DNA of 11,217 nt from Altererythrobacter sp. (GTDB lineage Bacteria; Pseudomonadota; Alphaproteobacteria; Sphingomonadales; Sphingomonadaceae). Under the pieces are notes generated by a model. That model did no database searches, was not told the origin of the DNA, and was given only the letters and a program-made list of their open reading frames with translations. A program made the translations under genes and the position numbers. The DNA is taken from the NCBI GenBank assembly GCA_011524425.1, contig WTKI01000424.1, forward strand, positions 1-11,217, in the 5' to 3' direction. Positions 7,296 through 11,217 of this stretch are shown one piece after another. Position 1 is the first letter of the stretch, and each line of letters opens with the position of its first letter.

Positions 7296-8757
7296 ATCCA
7301 TCCTCCCCAGCCGCATTGGCAGCGGCATCACTTGACGTCGGCACAGAGCCATTCGGTGCAACAGGCTCAGGGCGGTACATTGTACCATTGAGCAATACGT
7401 CAGCCTGAACAGGATCAGCTACCCGATCAGTTGGCAAACGAACTTGTTCAGGCCGGATCGGCTGGACCAGTCGCGGTGTCACCACGATGAGCAGCTCTGT
7501 CTCGCCTTTTCTAAAGCCGGATGACCGGAACAATGAACCGATGATCGGCAGAGAGCCCAGCAGTGGAACCTGATCTACTGTTGTCTCAAAGTCCTGCTGG
7601 ATCAGGCCGGCAATAGCAAAGCTCTCGCCATCACGCAGTTCCAGCATAGTGCTTGCGCGGCGCACCTGAAGCCCGGGGATCGTTAGTCCGCCAACTGTAA
7701 TGGAAGCGCTAGGATCGATCGAGCTAACCTCTGGTTCGACCAGAAGGTTGATTGTGTCATCGCTCAAAACGGTTGGTGTGAAGCCAAGACTTACACCGAA
7801 TGGCTTGAATTCGACGGTGATCGCCGCACTCGAGCTGCCGGCTCCGCCTTGTCCGCCAATGGCCTGGGCAATCGGGATCGGAAATTCACCACCTGCAAGG
7901 AAGGAGGCGCGTTCACCCGACAGCGCAACCAATGTTGGCTCTGCCAAAGTCTTCGCCATGCCTTTGTTTTCAAGCGCATCCAGTGCGATATCGACATTGA
8001 GGCCGAGGACGTCTGTGAAGCTTCGCGTAATCACGCCAAAAGCCCCTGTGACTTCATCGACTTCGAGAACACCGTTTCCAAATACGCCGGTTGGATTCTC
8101 GCTTGGTGTCAGGCTAGCGCCTGCCCCGGTAACGCCATTAAAACGGCCGCCGTTCGAGCCGAAGAAAGACCGGACGCCCAGTTCCTTGCCAACGCTGCGG
8201 CTAACCTCTGCAAAGCGAACTTCCAGCATGACCTGCTGACTGCCGCCGAGGCTCATCAGGTTGACGACATTGTCACCCGCGTAAGCGCGGGCCAGCTGGA
8301 CAGCCTTGTCAGCGGCGCCAGCACCGCTGACTGTGCCGGAAAGAACGATCGATTCGTTGGAAATCCGCGCTTCGATTTGCTCGCCGGGCATCAATGCGGA
8401 CACTTGTTCACGCAAAGCGAGCACATCGGGACCAACCGCGACATCCATGACGGCCAGAACATTGTTGCGGCTGTCATAAAGTGTGAGGCTGGTAGTGCCG
8501 AGTGACTTGCCCAGGACATAAACCGAGCGGTCCGAGATCGGGAAAATATCCGCCACTTCGTCATTGCCGATCATTGCCCGCGCAATCGGACGGTCAGCGG
8601 TAATGACCTGGCTCTTGTTTATAGGGACCTCGACCGATCCGGCATGGATCGATGTCTCGTCACTTTGCGCCATCGCAGGCGTAGCAAGGGCAGGGGCCAA
8701 CGCAACGGCAGTGCCAAGTGCGATAACCTGTGCGGCATGTTTCAGATTCTTGCGCAT
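7285..8757 (-). CDS. cpaC: CpaC/RcpA, outer-membrane secretin of the Flp pilus
   Basis: This 490-residue protein has a Sec signal peptide, residues 1-30, ending AMA before Gln31. Next comes a pilus/secretin N-terminal domain (about 40-108) and a BON-like domain (about 112-170) with RISNESIVLSGTVSG. The secretin domain starts near VMLEVRFAEVSRSVG (176-190) and contains the signature VPLLGSLPIIGSLFRS (397-412) followed by TELLIVVTPRLVQP (420-433). Role from the family: a multimeric outer-membrane channel through which the Flp pilus exits. The start at ATG 8757 gives the signal peptide directly. An open frame extends 29 codons further upstream but runs into cpaB and has no signal. The ATG is 4 nt after the cpaB stop, with AAGGGG in the end of cpaB. 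The final 55 residues are a low-complexity tail, and their codons also contain the lipoprotein start. Confidence 0.96.
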   Translation of the reverse strand: MRKNLKHAAQVIALGTAVALAPALATPAMAQSDETSIHAGSVEVPINKSQVITADRPIARAMIGNDEVADIFPISDRSVYVLGKSLGTTSLTLYDSRNNVLAVMDVAVGPDVLALREQVSALMPGEQIEARISNESIVLSGTVSGAGAADKAVQLARAYAGDNVVNLMSLGGSQQVMLEVRFAEVSRSVGKELGVRSFFGSNGGRFNGVTGAGASLTPSENPTGVFGNGVLEVDEVTGAFGVITRSFTDVLGLNVDIALDALENKGMAKTLAEPTLVALSGERASFLAGGEFPIPIAQAIGGQGGAGSSSAAITVEFKPFGVSLGFTPTVLSDDTINLLVEPEVSSIDPSASITVGGLTIPGLQVRRASTMLELRDGESFAIAGLIQQDFETTVDQVPLLGSLPIIGSLFRSSGFRKGETELLIVVTPRLVQPIRPEQVRLPTDRVADPVQADVLLNGTMYRPEPVAPNGSVPTSSDAAANAAGEDGYDY

Positions 8758-8761
8758 GGTC

Positions 8762-9658
8762 TTAAAATCCCCCCTTGCGCTTGACTTCATAGGTCGTGGG
8801 CTCTGTGCCGCGAATGATCGACATTGTCGGACCGCGCGGCGCACGTGGCAGGCTTACAACATTGCTAGGCGCTGCTGCAGAGCCGCCTCCGCCAGAGCTA
8901 GTGCTATCGCGGGCCGGTATATAATAGCCCGCACCGCCAAGATCGCTTGGTGTTACAACTTCGGTTGAGCCAACCAGCTGGTTTTCTACATTGCGCAGAA
9001 CCAGGCTTAGCGAACCGACCTGACCTGCAAGCACAAGCTTTTGCGCGCCGGTAATATCGGTCTGAAGCGTCGCGGTTGATCCGACAGAAGGCTCTGTCTG
9101 GTTCTCGTCAGCGATCTGGTCGATCGCAAGGACCAGCACATTTTCAAGCACGACATTGGTCATTTGGTCATCGCTGCTTGCGCCGTCTCCTGGGATCTGG
9201 CGGGTCAGCAGGACATCAACCACATCGCCTGCGCGGACGAAACCGCCGACACCAGACACCTGGTTGACCGGGATGGATACCGCGCGAAGTTCTTCGGGAA
9301 TAATGGAAGCAAGCGTAGCGCGGCCACCTTCGCCGCTTACCTTGCTTGCTAAAACAGGTTCGCCCACTGTGATCGGGCGCAGAGCTACGCGTCCGCCGCG
9401 TGTCGCTTCCTCGATCGATACAAAGGCACCGTTAGGGACAGAATTGGCCGGCCAGTTGCGTAAAGCAATGTTCGTGCTGGTCAGTTGAGTTCCAAACTGG
9501 AAGTCTTGTGTGGCTACAACCACTTGGACAAGACGGTTGGCCTCAGCCTCGCGTTCTTGCTGGGCCTCTCGCCCAGAGAAATACGAATTTGCTAAATACA
9601 CCGCGATAAGGCCGATAAAAATGGCCAAGCCGACGATGAGGAGGTTTCGTCCCCTCAT
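8762..9658 (-). CDS. cpaB: CpaB/RcpC, periplasmic Flp pilus assembly protein
   Basis: This 298-residue protein has an N-terminal membrane anchor, residues 5-24. A SAF domain follows (about 44-107) with VVVATQDFQFGTQLTSTNI and RPITVGEPVLASKV. The RcpC domain comes next (about 115-230), with LRAVSIPVNQVSGVGGFVRAGDVVDVLL as its hallmark, given here as a run of short motifs: VSIPVNQ (127-133), GGFVRAGDVVDVLL (138-151). A Ser/Gly-rich linker (252-260) precedes the C-terminus. Role from the family: a periplasmic partner of the CpaC secretin that helps gate or stabilise the channel. The ATG at 9658 follows AGGGGG by about 5 nt; an upstream in-frame GTG at 9664 lies inside that site and is less likely. 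It is the first gene after the flp terminator, so it is the head of the assembly operon. Its stop is 4 nt from cpaC. Confidence 0.95.
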   Translation of the reverse strand: MRGRNLLIVGLAIFIGLIAVYLANSYFSGREAQQEREAEANRLVQVVVATQDFQFGTQLTSTNIALRNWPANSVPNGAFVSIEEATRGGRVALRPITVGEPVLASKVSGEGGRATLASIIPEELRAVSIPVNQVSGVGGFVRAGDVVDVLLTRQIPGDGASSDDQMTNVVLENVLVLAIDQIADENQTEPSVGSTATLQTDITGAQKLVLAGQVGSLSLVLRNVENQLVGSTEVVTPSDLGGAGYYIPARDSTSSGGGGSAAAPSNVVSLPRAPRGPTMSIIRGTEPTTYEVKRKGGF

Positions 9659-9692
9659 AATCACCCCCTAAAATGCTCAAACGGAAGAGTTC

Positions 9693-9710
9693 CTCGATTC
9701 GAATGTCGAG
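9693..9710. promoter_or_regulatory. Inverted repeat upstream of cpaB, possible operator
   Basis: CTCGA and TCGAG arms (9693-9697 and 9706-9710) flank a core in which ATTCGAAT (9697-9704) is itself palindromic. The 10-mer CGATTCGAAT (9695-9704) recurs at 10374-10383 upstream of flp. It lies between the flp terminator and the cpaB start, where a cpaB-specific promoter would be expected. On the minus strand a TACAAT is present just after the terminator, but no matching -35 box is visible. Regulatory function is a guess from position and symmetry. Confidence 0.3.
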
Positions 9711-9752
9711 ACTAGCAGAATTTCCGCCGGGATAAATTGTATGAAATCGTAG

Positions 9753-9789
9753 AAAAATGGCCGGACTCACATTTTGTGAGTCCGGCCAC
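9753..9789 (-). terminator. Intrinsic terminator after flp
   Basis: GGCCGGACTCAC (9759-9770) and GTGAGTCCGGCC (9776-9787) form a perfect 12-bp stem, extended to 13 bp by the 9758/9788 T-A pair, with a 5-nt loop. Read on the minus strand it is followed by ATTTTTCT (T run at 9753-9757), the classic Rho-independent form. On the plus strand no T run follows. It sits 13 nt beyond the flp stop and about 95 nt before cpaB, so it should uncouple abundant pilin mRNA from the assembly operon, with read-through or a second promoter serving cpaB. Confidence 0.92.
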
Positions 9790-9802
9790 CTAACATTCTG
9801 AC

Positions 9803-10000
9803 TTAGCTAGGAGGCATGCAGCTCGTAGCAGCAGCCGTACCGTCGATGCAATCAGCTGCTTCTTCCATTGTGTCGCTGATAGCCTCACCCAGAGCGATAG
9901 ATGCAACAGCGATGCCGGCACCAACCAGAGCAAGGATCAGAGCATATTCAGCTGCTGAAGCGCCAGATTCGTCACGAAGGAAAGATTTTACAAAAGTCAT
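9803..10000 (-). CDS. flp: Flp-family type IVc major pilin
   Basis: This 65-residue prepilin has a short leader, MTFVKSFLRDESG, and cleavage expected after Gly13. The mature start ASAAEYAL matches the G/xxxxEY Flp signature, with Glu at +5 and Tyr at +6. A hydrophobic helix follows to about residue 40. The tail carries two cysteines, C51 and C61, which could form a disulfide, and ends MPPS. It is the structural subunit of the pilus, processed by a CpaA/TadV peptidase whose gene is not seen here. The ATG at 10000 has a GGGG site 8 nt upstream (10009-10012). The frame stays open to an ATG at 10162, but that would give a 67-residue leader and is rejected. It is first in the locus and followed by its own terminator, consistent with high expression. 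Confidence 0.95.
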   Translation of the reverse strand: MTFVKSFLRDESGASAAEYALILALVGAGIAVASIALGEAISDTMEEAADCIDGTAAATSCMPPS

Positions 10001-10022
10001 AGTTATTACCCCATTCAAACAA

Positions 10023-10050
10023 GCACGGCTTGAAGTCCATTTCTCCGTGC
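10023..10050 (-). other. Hairpin in the flp leader
   Basis: GCACGG (10023-10028) and CCGTGC (10045-10050) are perfect complements separated by 16 nt. The hairpin ends about 10 nt upstream of the flp GGGG ribosome site. It could protect the 5' end of a pilin transcript or modulate access to the site. A 6-bp stem with a large loop is only moderately stable, so the function is uncertain. Confidence 0.35.
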
Positions 10051-10201
10051 AGTCCACAAGTTCAACAGCAGTCCGAAAAAATTCCCGGCTTAGCTGGCCC
10101 CGAGAGGGGTGTCTGTATGTGGAACCGGCGCGACCCTTTTGTCTTATTTGAGACCGGGCCATCGCACCGGTTCATCACGCAGGTTCCCCTCGGAACTGTC
10201 C

Positions 10202-10233
10202 ATAATGGTCCACAATTAACCTCTGAGGGTCAA
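10202..10233 (-). promoter_or_regulatory. Weak candidate promoter for flp
   Basis: On the minus strand TTGACC (10228-10233) is a good -35 match, preceded by a T/A-rich tract at 10234-10240. The nearest -10-like element is CATTAT (10202-10207), 20 nt away, which is longer than usual. A small dyad, CCTC T GAGG (10220-10228), abuts the -35. A start near 10195 would give a leader of about 195 nt. No better sigma-70 pair was found closer to flp. Confidence 0.25.
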
Positions 10234-10372
10234 TTTTTTTAACTTACTCAAGTGTTATCTCTAAAAAACAGTGCATTAGGGGATTTTTTTGCAAACAAAA
10301 TTGCTTAACGGCGAGATGGATTCCGGTCAGCCCCCGTTTCCAAAAATGGTTAACGCAAACAACACCTTTGCT

Positions 10373-10407
10373 GCGATTCGAATCGCTGATTCGAGCAAGG
10401 ATCGAAT
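10373..10407. promoter_or_regulatory. Palindrome GCGATTCGAATCGC with adjacent ATTCGA repeats
   Basis: A perfect 14-bp palindrome occupies 10373-10386. A direct copy of ATTCGA follows at 10389-10394, 13 nt from the first, and an inverted TCGAAT at 10402-10407. The first two copies are spaced by a little over one helical turn. The CGATTCGAAT core is shared with 9695-9704 upstream of cpaB. This arrangement fits a dimeric regulator site with accessory half-sites, but no regulator can be named. Confidence 0.35.
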
Positions 10408-10656
10408 GTTTGAAGGTTAAGAATTCTCGCCTGAGATTTTAATCGTTCAGCTTCGGTCTAGGGCTTTCCCTTATATCAATAGGCATAGCGCGAATTATGC
10501 TTTGCGCTGCGGGGTAAGGAAGCAGGGGGATCAACAGCAAAAATCCGAGATACCGTTCAGGAATCAGATCTTCTTTGTGTTGGCATTTGTTCCCAGCGTC
10601 GCCCGATCGTCACACGGCCGGCAGCGCTCACGGGACCCGAAGCACACATAGGGAAG

Positions 10657-10807
10657 GCCAGCCTGGCGAGTCGCCAATGCGGTTAACTAACCGGTATAGG
10701 CGCGTCCCGATGCGGGACATCGTTAATTCGGGTCGCTCGTAAATCACTATTTTTACGAGAAAGTTTCTGGAAACGCGGTTTTATATGGTTACCAAGCTTG
10801 CAACCAT
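10657..10807. promoter_or_regulatory. Cluster of seven inverted repeats
   Basis: Within 151 bp there are: GCCAG-C-CTGGC (10657-10667), TGGCGA-G-TCGCCA (10664-10676), CGGTTA-AC-TAACCG (10680-10693), GTCCCG-ATG-CGGGAC (10704-10718) overlapping CGATG/CATCG (10708-10722), CTCGTAAA/TTTACGAG with an 8-nt loop (10736-10759), GTTTC-TG-GAAAC (10763-10774), and ATGGTT/AACCAT (10785-10807) around CAAGCTTG. All arms listed are perfect. None is followed by a T run, so they are not simple terminators. They may be operators or a structured leader for the plus-strand gene at 11037. Confidence 0.4.
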
Positions 10808-11036
10808 GATTAACTGCTGTTTGTCTCTGGATGACAGATTTCCGGGCAGGCGACTCGAGTCGTTATGTAACCGGAGGCGAATTTGGACGGGCCGCAAGAA
10901 CATCAGGGGAAGCGCTTTTCGAAGCGTTCCGCGCAAAGCAGTCGGCTTTTATCGGCAGCCAAGTTTTGATGCTCTTGCGAAACGGTCCGCAGTTTGAATG
11001 AGCGACCCATGCAAAGGGTCAGCAGAGGAATGGCAG

Positions 11037-11217
11037 ATGACTGATTTTGAGAACGGCAAACAAAGTGGTTTTGGTCGTGACAATGGTGCTCATGAGAGCT
11101 TCGACGAAACCTCGAACCTATATCAGGAAGCTGCTGTAAGCCCATCGTCTGCAAGACAAATCATGCAAGCCAACGCTGATGGCTTTGTTGTGCTTCCGGA
11201 AGGTGTCTCGCTTAACG
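11037..11217 (+). CDS. N-terminus of a probable large secreted adhesin-like protein (truncated by window)
   Basis: The plus-strand frame is open from ATG 11037 to the edge, giving 60 codons plus one base. AGAGGA lies 7 nt upstream, a good ribosome site. An in-frame ATG at 10998 lacks one and is a weaker alternative. The visible protein has no Sec signal or membrane helix: an acidic, Asn/Ser/Gln-rich start (MTDFENGKQSGFGRDNGAHE) is followed by ANADGFVVLPEGVSLN. From memory, a similar hydrophobic xxVxLPxGVSLxDI stretch opens the N-terminal modules of very large repeat-containing proteins in sphingomonads, which are usually exported by type I secretion and may act in adhesion. That identity is an inference from a short motif; only the existence of a protein-coding start is well supported. 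It is transcribed away from the tad locus. Confidence 0.6.
   Translation, partial: MTDFENGKQSGFGRDNGAHESFDETSNLYQEAAVSPSSARQIMQANADGFVVLPEGVSLN

Larger units (their letters stand above)
10001..11036. other. Divergent intergenic region between flp and the plus-strand secreted-protein gene
   Basis: About 1 kb contains no convincing protein or RNA gene. Working from flp outward it holds: a leader hairpin (10023-10050), a T run at 10077-10082, several G/C-rich short hairpins (GTTCC/GGAAC at 10183-10196, CCCC/GGGG near 10099-10110), a possible flp promoter (10202-10233), three A/T tracts of 6-7 bases (10234-10240, 10263-10268, 10284-10290), a 14-bp palindrome with satellite repeats (10373-10407), a roughly 240-bp stretch (10410-10650) where I see nothing, a cluster of seven dyads (10657-10807), and a final stretch with AAGCGCTT and a ribosome site. 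Short open frames here lack ribosome sites or protein-like composition. Its length suggests long leaders and multi-factor control of surface structures on both sides. Confidence 0.6.

Noticed and set aside
7285..8844. Secretin start 29 codons upstream at 8844
   Set aside because: It would overlap cpaB extensively and place the signal peptide inside the protein. ATG 8757 gives a proper signal peptide and is 4 nt after cpaB.
10077..10110. Possible attenuator in the flp leader (CCCC/GGGG hairpin near a T6 run)
   Set aside because: The hairpin and the T run are separated by about 17 nt with only a weak GGC/GCC pairing between, so it does not have terminator form.
9803..10162. Flp frame extended upstream to an ATG at 10162 (119 residues)
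   Set aside because: The extension has arginine-rich noncoding-like composition and would give a 67-residue leader. The internal ATG at 10000 has a ribosome site and yields the standard 13-residue leader.
10062..10175. 37-codon minus-strand frame in the flp leader, with GAGGGG 10 nt before its ATG at 10175
   Set aside because: Considered as a leader peptide, but spacing is long, the GAGGGG is part of a hairpin, and the peptide shows no pattern such as runs of one amino acid.
10785..10997. 70-residue plus-strand open frame ending directly before the ATG at 10998
   Set aside because: No ribosome site before its ATG, no recognisable protein features, basic low-quality composition, and its start overlaps an inverted repeat. 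Treated as chance.
10001..11036. tRNA, riboswitch or CRISPR array in the large intergenic region
   Set aside because: No cloverleaf, no regularly spaced identical repeats and no known riboswitch core were found by eye. A covariance-model search would be needed to exclude a small RNA.

Overview
The window holds most of a tad (tight adherence) locus for Flp-type type IVc pili. Eleven genes lie head to tail on the minus strand. In transcription order (right to left) they are: flp pilin (9803-10000), a perfect hairpin terminator (9753-9789), cpaB/rcpC (8762-9658), cpaC/rcpA secretin (7285-8757), a 96-residue lipoprotein (7005-7295), a TadG-like protein (5347-6975), two TadE-like pseudopilins (4841-5350 and 4224-4838), cpaE/tadZ (3031-4215), cpaF/tadA ATPase (1624-3024), tadB (617-1618) and tadC (1-615, cut by the left edge). 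From cpaB onward the genes overlap by 3-11 nt or are 1-8 nt apart, except for one 29-nt gap before the TadG-like gene. They therefore look like one polycistronic, translationally coupled operon.

The right end (10001-11217) is different. About 1 kb has no convincing gene and is dense in inverted repeats and A/T tracts. It separates flp from a plus-strand gene that starts at 11037 and leaves the window after 60 codons. The visible N-terminus of that gene resembles the leader of very large secreted, probably type I-exported, adhesin-like proteins of sphingomonads. This is inferred from a short motif only.

The organism is probably an alphaproteobacterium of the Sphingomonadales (Erythrobacteraceae or Sphingomonadaceae). 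The gene names fit Caulobacter-style cpa genes, the order cpaB-cpaC-lipoprotein-tadG-tadE-tadE-cpaE-cpaF-tadB-tadC fits that group, and the base composition looks moderately GC-rich. This is inferred from protein style and gene order, not from a search.

How the genes work together, from family knowledge: Flp prepilin is cleaved by a TadV/CpaA peptidase, whose gene is not in this window. The CpaF hexamer powers assembly through the TadB/TadC inner-membrane platform, and CpaE/TadZ localises the machine. CpaC forms the outer-membrane channel, with CpaB and the lipoprotein as periplasmic or outer-membrane partners. The TadE/TadG-like proteins are minor pseudopilins or surface components. TadD and the rest of tadC would be expected to the left of position 1.

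Nothing in the tad genes themselves amounts to an undescribed system. The points most worth a second look are the flp/cpaB terminator, the short lipoprotein in the cpaD position, the P-loop of CpaE with both key lysines absent from their usual places, the cysteine-rich TadG/TadE proteins, and the dyad-rich divergent intergenic region.
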